Of a stretch of 36,334 nt of DNA, positions 7,028 through 14,536 are shown piece by piece (the first letter of the stretch is position 1; each line of letters opens with the position of its first letter). This stretch comes from a virus: positions 1 through 36,334 of the IMG/VR virus record IMGVR_UViG_3300021335_000042; one strand, given 5' to 3'. The notes under the pieces are model-generated. The model ran no database searches, was not told the DNA's origin, and saw only the letters and a list, made by a program, of their open reading frames with translations. Made by a program: the position numbers and the translations under genes.

Positions 7028-9439
7028 TTACCTAACTCCTATTCCTCCGAACACATTGCCAATCATTGCTTTCGATGATCGAAGTTGTTTATCGTTTATA
7101 TTAACACCTTTTTTGCTTACTGTCAACTGTTCTTCCATGTTTTTGGCCATATTTTCCATAGGCCCTTTAAGGGCATCTGCAAATCCCATCATTTGATTTT
7201 GTAAATCAGGCATATTTGATTGCATTGTTTTTGCCATCTCTTGTAACTGCGGTGCCATACTACTTGCCATATTTTGCATTTGTGGACGTATACTACTTAC
7301 CTGTCCTTGCAACTGAGACCCCATACTTGCGAGTCCTGGACCGATTTCTTTAGCTACTCCATCTAATGAAGCACCCATTTTTCCAACATCCATTTGCTTC
7401 ATCATGTCTTCTGATATTTTAGCAAACTTACCAGCATTAGATTCTAGTGCTGATTTTTGATTCTTTGACTGTTCTATCATAGAACTACCAAATGATGAAA
7501 TTTCTTTCTCCATTATAGAATTGTCTGGTTTCATTTTCAGTCCTGCACCGAGTGTTTTTTGCAATTCATTTGCAGTTTTCTGTTGTGCTGCTACCTGATC
7601 TTTACTAGATCCACCAAAGGTACTTCTTAATTCTTTTGCAAATTCAGTTAACCCAGCTGCTAATTGTGGTTTAGTAGCAACCATTTCTTCGTTATGCAGC
7701 ATAGCCTTTGTACCTTTGCCAAAGTCTGCAAACAATTTACCGAACACTCCAACTGTACCTGTATTCAAACCAGTAGTCGGTAATCCTGTATCTTGCGGTT
7801 GCTGATTCCCATGAATAATAGTTTCTCCGTCCGGGTGTATGTTAACATTGCCTTCAACTACCATACTATTAGCTTTTGTAGTTAATTGCTTTATTTGGTC
7901 AATAATGCCTTGTCTCTCTTCAGGTTTTGCTGTTTGTAATTGATTCTCAAGTTCTTTTACTTTTGCAAGAGTATCTACGTCTCCTGCACCTGCTAGATTC
8001 ATTGTAGCAGTATCAATTTCTTCTGGTGTACTAGAAATTCCGGCAGACCCTGTAATTTCTTTAGATATATCTGAAAATAAGTTTAATACTTTTTCAACTA
8101 AAGCTTCTGGATTGGCTTCTGTTAACGACTTAGTAAAACCAGATGCTGCACCTGAAAGTTCTTTATACAGTTTAGTTGTTGCTTCAACTTGAACTTTTTC
8201 AGCAACTTCAAATGATTTCATTTGTGCTGCAATCAATGCATCTGTGACTGCTTTAGTGGTTCCTTCTCCGCCGTCTCTTTTTTGCGCATCTTGTTCTGCT
8301 TTGGCTCGCTTACGTGCAAGTTCTGTAACTTCTTCTTCAGTAAATGCTCTACGTTTGCCTGCTGCTACTTCGGCTTCTAGTGTTGCTCTAGCATCTGCTA
8401 GTGCTGCCCCCATTCCTGTTTGTGTATTAGTAATAATTTCGCCAGCAATTTGAGAATATTCGTTTAATCCTCCTAGTAATGCCATACGTCTTACGTTTTC
8501 GTCTTTGCCGCGTTTTTCCATAGCAGCTTGGAATATTCCCATTTGACGATTGTATTCAGCAACATCTCCTGCGTCTTGCGCTTTCTTCATTGCTCTCATT
8601 GAGTTTTGAGCTTCAGCACCTAATAATGCAAATAGTTTTGCATTATCTTTGCTAGGTACACCCATAGCCATCATGTCTTTCATTACGCCTTCAACACCTG
8701 GACCGAACGCCGCAGCTTTTTGCAAGTTTTGATCAAGTGCATCAGCCATGTCTTTTTCAAGACCAGATTTTAAAGCAATAATTCTTCCTTCACGTGCTCT
8801 AGCTTCCATTTCGGCTTGTAGTTCTTTACGACTTTTGCCTTGAAGTTTTGCCATTAAGTCCATTTCTTCTGCAAATGCAGCAGCGGATCTATTTCTTTCA
8901 GCAGTTGAACGCATGTCTCTACGATTGTTCATCCTAGAAATCTTATCATAGGCAAGCATAGATTCATTTATTTCTTCTGTGCTCATTCCTAATCTACGTA
9001 GATTATCTGCTGCTAAAGGCATTGTATCGTAAAATTCAGCTTGATTGGTTAAAAATGTTTGTAAACCTGCGTTTGCAGTTGCACCAAATAATGTAAAGTC
9101 ACCATTAGCATTTTTAATTGTTTTGGTTAACTGTTCTTGTGTCATCCTAGCAGCAGTTGCTTTGACAGTCATTTTGTCAAGCTCGCCGCCAAACGTCACA
9201 CCGTACTGAGACATCTCATTGAACACACCTAGCTGTCCTTCAAGATATCCTACAGCTTTACTAAACTTTCCTGTAGCTTTAGTTGTGTCTTCTAATGTAG
9301 GTAAACCGGTGGCATATTTTAAAGCTGTGTCTCCAAACGCTCCTGCCAGATCTTTAACGCCTTTGGTTAACTTTTTAGTTGCACCTGCTGTAGCGTCTAA
9401 GGCTGCGTTTGCTTTTTTTGGATCGAGTTCTTCTGCCAC
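7028..9439 (-). CDS. Probable tail tape-measure protein
   Basis: About 803 aa, mostly Ala/Gln/Met/Lys-rich helix. N-terminal helices (residues 1-170) carry KKLTKGVKDLAGAFGDTALK and SKAVGYLEGQLGVFNEMSQY. Residues 170-420 are strongly charged coiled coil. The C-terminal third has long Met/Gln-rich amphipathic repeats (SMAPQLQEMAKTMQSNMPDL). I see no enzymatic motif. Length and helical make-up fit a tape measure (T4 gp29 has 590 aa), and it lies divergently next to the gp26-type chaperone/hub gene. The longest frame begins at TTG 9445, but GGAG lies only 2 bases from it; GTG at 9439-9437 (MAEELDPKK) has an 8-base spacing and is preferred. A TATAAATT late-type box precedes it. It could alternatively be another large structural protein. 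Confidence 0.65.
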   Translation of the reverse strand: MAEELDPKKANAALDATAGATKKLTKGVKDLAGAFGDTALKYATGLPTLEDTTKATGKFSKAVGYLEGQLGVFNEMSQYGVTFGGELDKMTVKATAARMTQEQLTKTIKNANGDFTLFGATANAGLQTFLTNQAEFYDTMPLAADNLRRLGMSTEEINESMLAYDKISRMNNRRDMRSTAERNRSAAAFAEEMDLMAKLQGKSRKELQAEMEARAREGRIIALKSGLEKDMADALDQNLQKAAAFGPGVEGVMKDMMAMGVPSKDNAKLFALLGAEAQNSMRAMKKAQDAGDVAEYNRQMGIFQAAMEKRGKDENVRRMALLGGLNEYSQIAGEIITNTQTGMGAALADARATLEAEVAAGKRRAFTEEEVTELARKRAKAEQDAQKRDGGEGTTKAVTDALIAAQMKSFEVAEKVQVEATTKLYKELSGAASGFTKSLTEANPEALVEKVLNLFSDISKEITGSAGISSTPEEIDTATMNLAGAGDVDTLAKVKELENQLQTAKPEERQGIIDQIKQLTTKANSMVVEGNVNIHPDGETIIHGNQQPQDTGLPTTGLNTGTVGVFGKLFADFGKGTKAMLHNEEMVATKPQLAAGLTEFAKELRSTFGGSSKDQVAAQQKTANELQKTLGAGLKMKPDNSIMEKEISSFGSSMIEQSKNQKSALESNAGKFAKISEDMMKQMDVGKMGASLDGVAKEIGPGLASMGSQLQGQVSSIRPQMQNMASSMAPQLQEMAKTMQSNMPDLQNQMMGFADALKGPMENMAKNMEEQLTVSKKGVNINDKQLRSSKAMIGNVFGGIGVR

Positions 9440-9465
9440 AATCAAATCTCCGGTTATTTTACGAT

Positions 9466-9473
9466 TATAAATA
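9466..9473 (+). promoter_or_regulatory. Perfect T4 late promoter TATAAATA
   Basis: Plus strand, 39 bases before the gp26-type gene. Full match to the T4 late consensus, which is recognised by gp55-type sigma; a gp55-like gene is encoded at 15607-16437. Confidence 0.65.
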
Positions 9474-9480
9474 ATTTATA
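9473..9480 (-). promoter_or_regulatory. Late-type promoter TATAAATT
   Basis: Minus strand, one mismatch from TATAAATA, 33 bases before the GTG of the tape-measure-like gene. It overlaps by one base the plus-strand late box at 9466-9473, making a compact divergent late promoter. Confidence 0.5.
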
Positions 9481-9512
9481 AATGTTATACTATATTTACC
9501 TCAGGAACGACA

Positions 9513-10349
9513 ATGGAAGAACATACTAGTCCTTTACGCAAATACAAGCGTGAACCAAAATTATACGTAGACTTGCCTAGTAAAGGCGAATTTTATAATC
9601 CTATGGATTTAGATAAAACACAAGAACTAGAAGTCTTTAGTATGACTCCGGCAGATGAAATGGCTGTAAAAACACCAGATGCATTGTTCACAGGCAATGC
9701 TACAGTAAAAGTTATCAACAGATGCATTCCATCTATAAAAAATCCGTGGAACATGCCAATTATTGACGTAGACTTTTGTTTGAGTGCTATTAGATTAGCT
9801 AGTTATGGAAAAGATCTACAACTAAGTGCAACATGTAAACATTGCGAAGAAGTAAACGAATATGCTCTAAGTTTGCAAAACATCCTTGATTATTTTACTA
9901 GACAAAACTTTATAAATGAAGTCAATTACCAAGGCTTTGTTTTCGAAATCCGTCCACTAACTTATAGAGAGTTTACTAAGGTTAATAAGCAAACATTTGT
10001 ATTTCAACGACAAATTATACAACACGTTCCTAATATCACTGATGAAGAAAAACAAAAAGAAGAATTAGATAAAATCTATGACGCTATCAATGAAACTAGA
10101 ATGAATGCTATCATTGATTGTGTGATTAAAATTACTACTCCTGACGGAGAAGTAGAAACAGATCCAAAAGAAATTAGAAACTTTTTAGAAAATTCTGAAG
10201 CAGATTATTTTAATTCAATTACTGACACAGTTGTAAAAAATCGCCAAACTTGGGATATTCCTAAAAGCACACTAACTTGTGCTTCATGTGAAAAACAAAG
10301 TGAAGTTGAAACTGAATTGGACTACTCAAATTTTTTCGAACTACGCTAA
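9513..10349 (+). CDS. gp26: gp26-type baseplate hub / tail assembly chaperone
   Basis: 278 aa of the T4 baseplate hub family (gp26/gp51-like). Signature segments are KLYVDLPSKGEFYNP near residue 16, FEIRPLTYREFTKVNK near 147, and two CxxC pairs (TCKHCEE about 108, TCASCEK about 258) that look like a zinc-binding knuckle. In T4 these proteins act in hub assembly next to the tape measure. AGGA precedes the ATG, and a perfect late box stands 39 bases upstream. Near the 3' end, codons AAT TTT TTC form a U_UUU_UUC slippery heptamer (10331-10337) only four codons before the stop, so a fraction of ribosomes may continue into the -1 frame to give a 352-aa fusion. Confidence 0.85.
   Translation: MEEHTSPLRKYKREPKLYVDLPSKGEFYNPMDLDKTQELEVFSMTPADEMAVKTPDALFTGNATVKVINRCIPSIKNPWNMPIIDVDFCLSAIRLASYGKDLQLSATCKHCEEVNEYALSLQNILDYFTRQNFINEVNYQGFVFEIRPLTYREFTKVNKQTFVFQRQIIQHVPNITDEEKQKEELDKIYDAINETRMNAIIDCVIKITTPDGEVETDPKEIRNFLENSEADYFNSITDTVVKNRQTWDIPKSTLTCASCEKQSEVETELDYSNFFELR
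10331..10337 (+). other. Putative programmed -1 frameshift site T TTT TTC
   Basis: In the gp26 frame the codons read ..T TTT TTC GAA CTA CGC TAA. This is the canonical X XXY YYZ pattern (X=Y=T). A -1 slip makes CGA the next codon and enters the open frame that runs to 10570. That frame has no ATG, GTG or TTG until 10433. I see only a weak downstream stem (CTCTT 10350-10354 with AAGAG about 10373-10377) and no clear pseudoknot. Lambda G/GT and P2 E/E' use the same arrangement beside their tape-measure genes. Confidence 0.7.
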
Positions 10350-10570
10350 CTCTTACCCCGGATTCTGAAATTAAAGAGCTTGAAGAAGATCTAGAACTTC
10401 AAATCAAACAACTTAAACATAATTGCTACAAAATGACTTGGTATATGCGCGGCGGCGTCGATTCTAGCGAATTGTTTTATAACACAGATATTAGCGATTT
10501 AGAAATTATGGATAAAATTGTAGAAGAAAATATCGAAGCAACTAAAAAAACACAGTTACCTATGGTTTAG
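10337..10570 (+). CDS. -1 frame extension of gp26 (tail chaperone T-like part)
   Basis: A 77-codon segment in the -1 frame relative to gp26, open from 10316 to TAG at 10568-10570. It encodes a charged helix (EIKELEEDLELQIKQLKH), the motif KMTWYMRGGVDSSEL and a final helix ending KKTQLPMV. The first ATG (10433) lies inside the WYMRGG block, has no ribosome binding site and would give 45 aa, so independent translation is unlikely. Fusion through the slippery site at 10331-10337 gives 275 + 77 = 352 aa. A W-Y-M-R-G-G block after gp26 is something I associate with T4-like marine phages. Its last 4 bases overlap the stop of the convergent minus-strand gene. Confidence 0.7.
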   Translation, partial: RTTLTLTPDSEIKELEEDLELQIKQLKHNCYKMTWYMRGGVDSSELFYNTDISDLEIMDKIVEENIEATKKTQLPMV

Positions 10571-11568
10571 AAAGTAACTAAACTGTCTAAATCTGCTGCG
10601 GGTTGTTGAGATTGTTGACTTGGTGCTCTTCGTTTTTTGTTTATTTTACTTTTAGATGTGTCGGGCAAATTTCCACTACTTTTAGCTTTATCGACAGCAG
10701 CATCTGCTGCAGGATCTAAATTCATAAGTTCTTTTGCACTAACGTCTGCTCCTGCCATGTCAACAAATCCTTGAGGAACAGCACCCATTGCACCTAGGAA
10801 TGCTTCTTTAAAATAGCCTCCTGCTATTCCTTGTTCTCTAACATTGGAAATTCCATCTTCATATAGTCCACCCATTAATGCTCTAATGTTTTTAACATTA
10901 CCTATCCATCTTTCAAATAACCAAAATGCTGCTTCAGTAATTACCCATATTACTGCTGGACCTATAAATCCTGTAAATGCAACTGTACCAGCAGATATCA
11001 TGTTTCTAACATTTTTAATAGTTTTCATTACTAAGTAACCGTCTCTAGCAGCCTTAGAAATTTCTGCACAGGCATCAGTTAGCAATGCGCCTACTGCTAC
11101 TTGTTGTGTTCGTCTAAAATTTTTATAATTTTCTTCTATAGTTTTGCCATATGCACCTATAGAAAAGTTATAATAGTGTTGTTCTTGCCAGGCAACATGT
11201 TCATCCCAGCTTTTCTTAATACCTGCAGCCATAAAAAATGCACGAATAACTACAAAACTTCTGCCGCCCCATTTTAAAAAGTTTTGTGCATATGCTTTTG
11301 CTCTTTTGCGGGCTAACTTTTTTTGTGCTTCGCTTTTTCTATTTTGAGCATCTATTTTGCGTTGCTCCCATTCCTTGATCCAATTGTCAGCCAAGCCACG
11401 AAGCTGCTTACCTTTGTTTTTATCAACAATATCGGTATTACCATCAGGAGTTGTAACACGAAAATCGCCATTGCCTAAACGTTCCCATTTAAACCCTGCA
11501 TATTTGCCTTTTCCATAAGATATTTGTACTTTTGGTTCTGCTTCAGATATTATATCAAATACATTCAT
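10567..11568 (-). CDS. Unknown 333-aa protein with one hydrophobic hairpin
   Basis: I do not recognise this protein. Residues 1-60 are a soluble beta-rich head (YAGFKWERLGNGDFRVTTPD). Residues 65-105 are a very basic helix (RKSEAQKKLARKRAKAYAQN). Residues about 190-220 contain a long hydrophobic stretch (TVAFTGFIGPAVIWVITEAA and AFWLFERW) that could be a membrane hairpin. The C-terminus is Ala/Ser/Lys/Gln-rich and disordered-looking. AGGA precedes the ATG and a CATAAATA late-type box lies 25 bases upstream, so it is probably a late, possibly virion-associated or membrane-acting product. Convergent with the gp26 extension, overlapping 4 bases. Confidence 0.7.
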   Translation of the reverse strand: MNVFDIISEAEPKVQISYGKGKYAGFKWERLGNGDFRVTTPDGNTDIVDKNKGKQLRGLADNWIKEWEQRKIDAQNRKSEAQKKLARKRAKAYAQNFLKWGGRSFVVIRAFFMAAGIKKSWDEHVAWQEQHYYNFSIGAYGKTIEENYKNFRRTQQVAVGALLTDACAEISKAARDGYLVMKTIKNVRNMISAGTVAFTGFIGPAVIWVITEAAFWLFERWIGNVKNIRALMGGLYEDGISNVREQGIAGGYFKEAFLGAMGAVPQGFVDMAGADVSAKELMNLDPAADAAVDKAKSSGNLPDTSKSKINKKRRAPSQQSQQPAADLDSLVTF

Positions 11569-11593
11569 TTAAGAAGTCCTACTGTGTTAAATG

Positions 11594-11601
11594 TATTTAT
11601 G
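11594..11601 (-). promoter_or_regulatory. Late-type promoter CATAAATA
   Basis: Minus strand, one mismatch from TATAAATA, 25 bases before the ATG of the 333-aa gene. Confidence 0.45.
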
Positions 11602-11683
11602 TCTCAACTTCGTTGATCCAAGTTTTCGCTATCGCTCAAACTATGCACTTCGTTTGTATGATATAATTTATATTTGAGAAAAC

Positions 11684-11706
11684 ACATTATTACGAAGTAA
11701 TAATGT
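11684..11706. repeat. Perfect 10-bp hairpin, possible terminator
   Basis: ACATTATTAC-GAA-GTAATAATGT. On the minus strand it is followed by GTTTTC, a weak U-run, so it could stop transcription from the GIY-YIG side before the separately promoted 333-aa gene. Confidence 0.4.
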
Positions 11707-11866
11707 TTAAGTTTCATGTAGATTGTTTCAGTCAGACGGAACCTGTTACGGTTCCAGCCTGTCTCAAAATTAGCTTCATGTGAGTTCGCCACAGCCGAGA
11801 CTTGGAAGTAGGTGTTTTCTGCTGTACAATGGGCTCTGACCTTTCCCAACCTACGTCGACATCATA

Positions 11867-11911
11867 TACTATATAGAGTGCGTAAAACGCTTTTATGCTT
11901 TCTATATAGTA
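11867..11911. repeat. 11-bp inverted repeat enclosing a smaller hairpin
   Basis: TACTATATAGA and TCTATATAGTA are perfect arms 23 bases apart; the interior contains GCGT-AAA-ACGC. This is a two-storey hairpin in either RNA strand. No U-run follows, so it is not an ordinary terminator. Confidence 0.55.
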
Positions 11912-12093
11912 CATTACCTCCCGCTTCGTTCCTATTGCTAAAGAGTTTTTATGTACAATATGCAGTGTTTCGACAGCCAACATTCCATCTATGCCAATCA
12001 AACACCCTACTACCGGATGCCGCTCAGCATGTTACGTGTGTTCCTATACGGAAACTTTTTCCACAGCGGTATTTTCAAACTGGCCCGCTAACC

Positions 12094-12543
12094 TTATGTG
12101 TTGGATTGTTTTGCCTTGATGTGATGTTCTAGCAATGCCTGTCGCAATTTATCGGAACCGCCAACTCTAACATTAATAATTCCATTGTAATACTCGTCGC
12201 TCTCTAATACACGGCGGTCAAATTGCTCTCTTGCCTCTATATAGGACATTTCGCCTCTGCCTTTGCAAAGATATAATATTTCTCTTGTAAAGTTTTCTGG
12301 GCCTAACTTGTCTACGTCTGCCTGTAATCTATCTGAACTACCCCAGTAGTCCTTCCAGTCACTTTCTTTGTAGCCTCGTCTTTTATTTTTTTTGCCTTTA
12401 AGTGGTGGCTTGGTAGTCTTAAACTTTGCTAGTTTTTTGCCTATATACTTTTGCCCAGTGGTAATGTTTGTTATGAGATAAACAAAGCCTTCATACTCGT
12501 CTGGTATTTTATCGATTTGTTTGCCTTCGTAAGTCCACTGCAT
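12094..12543 (-). CDS. GIY-YIG family endonuclease
   Basis: 149 aa. The GIY-like strand GFVYLITNITTGQ (19-31) and the YIG strand KYIGKK (32-37) start the domain. A lysine-rich loop (40-58) follows, then ESDWKDYWGSS, ENFTREILYLC and YIEAREQFDRRVL with the candidate catalytic Glu, and a final YYNGIINVRVGGSDK. The whole GIY-YIG core is present, with no extra DNA-binding domain of the I-TevI kind. Such free-standing nucleases are common in marine T4-like phages and may be homing or repair enzymes. It follows the 70-aa gene by 8 bases, has no strong ribosome binding site, and stands next to the hairpin-rich region. Confidence 0.85.
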   Translation of the reverse strand: MQWTYEGKQIDKIPDEYEGFVYLITNITTGQKYIGKKLAKFKTTKPPLKGKKNKRRGYKESDWKDYWGSSDRLQADVDKLGPENFTREILYLCKGRGEMSYIEAREQFDRRVLESDEYYNGIINVRVGGSDKLRQALLEHHIKAKQSNT

Positions 12544-12551
12544 GAACTTAC

Positions 12552-12764
12552 TTATTGTGTGCCTTCTTTTTCTTCTTTCTTTTTGATTTGATACGTATAA
12601 TGTATCTCATCCATTCTGTCTTTTGCTAATTTTCTAATTTCTCTCAACCAGCGTCTACTTGCTGCATGAGTGCGGTGAGATTTTCTTGCCTCAAATGCAT
12701 CATTTGCTTTAAAATATTCTAAGTATGCCTTTGTTAATTTGTCGTGTATGTCATCATTTATCAT
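12552..12764 (-). CDS. Small 70-aa charged protein downstream of gp46
   Basis: 70 aa, all helical and highly charged: HDKLTKAYLEYFKANDAFEA, then SRRWLREIRKLAKDRMDEIH and a Lys/Glu tail. Its ATG overlaps the gp46 stop by one base (TAATG), so it is translated with gp46. No known motif; it may be an accessory of the gp46/47 nuclease or unrelated. As I recall, similar small helical proteins occur in cyanophage recombination clusters, but no function is claimed. Confidence 0.65.
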   Translation of the reverse strand: MINDDIHDKLTKAYLEYFKANDAFEARKSHRTHAASRRWLREIRKLAKDRMDEIHYTYQIKKKEEKEGTQ

Positions 12765-14536
12765 TAGTCTATTACTTCAATGTCATTTTCATATGATGTG
12801 AAGCCATTTTCTTTAATTACTTTTAATATAGTGTTAACTCTACCTACAAGTTCGTCTTTATGAGAGATAAGGAAAACATTCTTATCTCGTTCTCTAGTAA
12901 TTTTTTTGAGAACACTTAGTGAATTTTCTACACCTGCTGTGTCCATACCGCTGTCGATTAATTCGTCAATAAACAACAAATTAATATTTTGATACAAACT
13001 TTCCCATACATCTCGGAATGCAAACGAAAGTCCAAGTATTAGTCTGTTACGCTCTCCTCTTGACAAGTTATCAAAATCTAAGTCTTGACCAAGTTGTGTA
13101 ATTTCTACATTAAGGTCGTTCTGGAATGCAACTTGATGAGGTAGTCCTAGTTTATCGAGATAGTATGTTAGTCTGTTGTTTAGGTATGCTAAGTTTTGAT
13201 CAATAATTTTCTTGCGAATAAAACTATCTTTGTTGGTAAGTAATTTTAACAAAAATTCTTGGTGATCTTTAAGACTTGTAAGATCGTTTACTGGCGACCA
13301 GTTGATTTCTTGTAGTGCTTCGTGTGTTAATTCTTCAATCTGTGTTTCGTAAGGATCTTGTTCTGCAGATTTAGTAATAACTGTTTGCTTTAAGGTATCA
13401 ACATTGTTTCTATGGTCATATGCTTCTTTAGCAGTTTCGTAGAAAGTATCAGGTTTACCGTTTATATCTCCAATTTCAGAAAGTCCTTTAAGCACATCAT
13501 CAAGTTTACTAGAAACATCTGTTTGATATAACATTGATTCTTCTAATTCTGTTGCTTTATCGGCTAAAATTTGCTGTTTTTTGTCTTCATGCAAAGTTTG
13601 CCCGCATGTATAACAAGTAGCATCCTCGAGATTTAAGACGTCTTTTTCAATCTTTTTCACACGTTTATCGGCTTGTAGTAGTGCAGCTTCTAGTGTGCTT
13701 TTTTCTTTATTAAGAGCCGTAATTGCAGTGTTTAATTCAGTCCAGCTTTGCAATTTTTCGTGCGACTCTAATTCTACATCAATGTCTAAATGCTCTAGTT
13801 CGTCTAGTGATTGCTGCAATTTCTCAAGGTCTTGTTGTTTTTTATTATTCCATGCACTTTGTTTAGTGCGTAAACTTTTTATAGTATCTTCGATTCTACT
13901 GTTAGCAGTATTAATAGCATCGATTTTCAATGTTTCTTGTGTTATTGACTCTTTTGTTTGTCTAATTTGTTCTTTTAAATTTTCTGCCTTTTCCGATAAG
14001 ATAGTAATACCAAGTAGTTGCTCAATAATAGCACGTTGATCATTTTGACGCATTGATAAGAACGGTTCTGAGTAAGTGTTTAATGCAACAATATGCTTAA
14101 ACATATCATGACTCATACCTAACAAGTCATTTAAGTATTCTTGTGTCTTGCGACTGTCACCTTGCGACTCGTCTTCTGCATCTTGTTCTTGTTTATTAAT
14201 AAAAAATTTAAAAAATGTAGGAGAGCGTCCTCGTTCTATTCTGTATTCCTGTCCGTCTTTTTCAAAGTCAAGCGAAACAACCATACCTTTAGAATTTGTT
14301 TTATTGATAAGGTTGTTTCGCTTGATGTTTGTTAGTGCTTGGCCGTACAAAGCGTAGGATAATGCATTGATTATCGTAGTTTTGCCTGTACCGTTTCGTG
14401 AGCCAGAATCGTCACCTCCTTGATCGAGATTTTCACCAAGCACTAACGTAAGTTTTTCTCTGTTAAAGTCTACAGCCTGGGTTTGGTTACCCACACTCAT
14501 AAAGTTTTTTACTGTCAGGTCTTTAATTTTAATCAT
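12764..14536 (-). CDS. gp46: Recombination endonuclease subunit gp46 (Rad50/SbcC-like)
   Basis: ATPase half of the Mre11/Rad50-type complex, which in T4 resects DNA ends for recombination-dependent replication and degrades host DNA. 590 aa (T4 gp46 560). Extended Walker A: GENLDQGGDDSG then SRNGTGKTTI (34-55). Q-loop region TYSEPFL (154-160). Long coiled coils (180-300 and 315-400) flank a zinc hook CYTC (308-311). ABC signature LSRGERNRL (491-499), Walker B LLFIDELID (520-528) and H-loop LISHKDEL (556-563). All catalytic motifs are intact. The ATG directly follows the gp47 stop (TAAATG), so the two subunits are coupled. Confidence 0.97.
   Translation of the reverse strand: MIKIKDLTVKNFMSVGNQTQAVDFNREKLTLVLGENLDQGGDDSGSRNGTGKTTIINALSYALYGQALTNIKRNNLINKTNSKGMVVSLDFEKDGQEYRIERGRSPTFFKFFINKQEQDAEDESQGDSRKTQEYLNDLLGMSHDMFKHIVALNTYSEPFLSMRQNDQRAIIEQLLGITILSEKAENLKEQIRQTKESITQETLKIDAINTANSRIEDTIKSLRTKQSAWNNKKQQDLEKLQQSLDELEHLDIDVELESHEKLQSWTELNTAITALNKEKSTLEAALLQADKRVKKIEKDVLNLEDATCYTCGQTLHEDKKQQILADKATELEESMLYQTDVSSKLDDVLKGLSEIGDINGKPDTFYETAKEAYDHRNNVDTLKQTVITKSAEQDPYETQIEELTHEALQEINWSPVNDLTSLKDHQEFLLKLLTNKDSFIRKKIIDQNLAYLNNRLTYYLDKLGLPHQVAFQNDLNVEITQLGQDLDFDNLSRGERNRLILGLSFAFRDVWESLYQNINLLFIDELIDSGMDTAGVENSLSVLKKITRERDKNVFLISHKDELVGRVNTILKVIKENGFTSYENDIEVID

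Larger units (their letters stand above)
11602..12093. other. Hairpin-rich region with no convincing gene
   Basis: About 490 bases between the 333-aa gene and the GIY-YIG gene. Visible structures: CAAC-TTC-GTTG (11605-11615); a 10-bp stem (11684-11706); GGAACC-N6-GGTTCC (11738-11755), extended by AGAC/GTCT; GTAGGT/ACCTAC (11808-11813 with 11849-11854); an 11-bp stem (11867-11911); GTTCC/GGAAAC (12040-12055, one GU). CTTCGTT recurs three times (near 11608, 11648, 11931). The part from 11730 on is GC-richer than neighbouring genes. Three open frames cross it (11604-11849, 11732-12001, 11812-12132), but none has a good start signal or a familiar product. I looked for tRNA, tmRNA, RNase P and SRP RNA signatures and saw none. 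A structured phage RNA is possible. Confidence 0.5.

Noticed and set aside
11604-11849. 81-codon minus-strand frame upstream of the 333-aa gene
   Set aside because: No start signal, and it crosses the late box and the perfect 10-bp hairpin; a chance frame.
11732-12001. 89-codon minus-strand frame (starts at TTG) in the hairpin-rich block
   Set aside because: Weak start, no familiar product, and several perfect inverted repeats run through it; not enough to call a gene.
11730-12060. tmRNA, RNase P RNA, SRP RNA or group I intron in the hairpin-rich block
   Set aside because: Key conserved sequences of each were looked for on both strands and not seen; the flanking genes are also not split halves of one gene.
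11812-12132. 106-codon plus-strand frame overlapping the end of the GIY-YIG gene
   Set aside because: No ribosome binding site, composition unlike the phage genes, and it overlaps a well-supported gene on the other strand.
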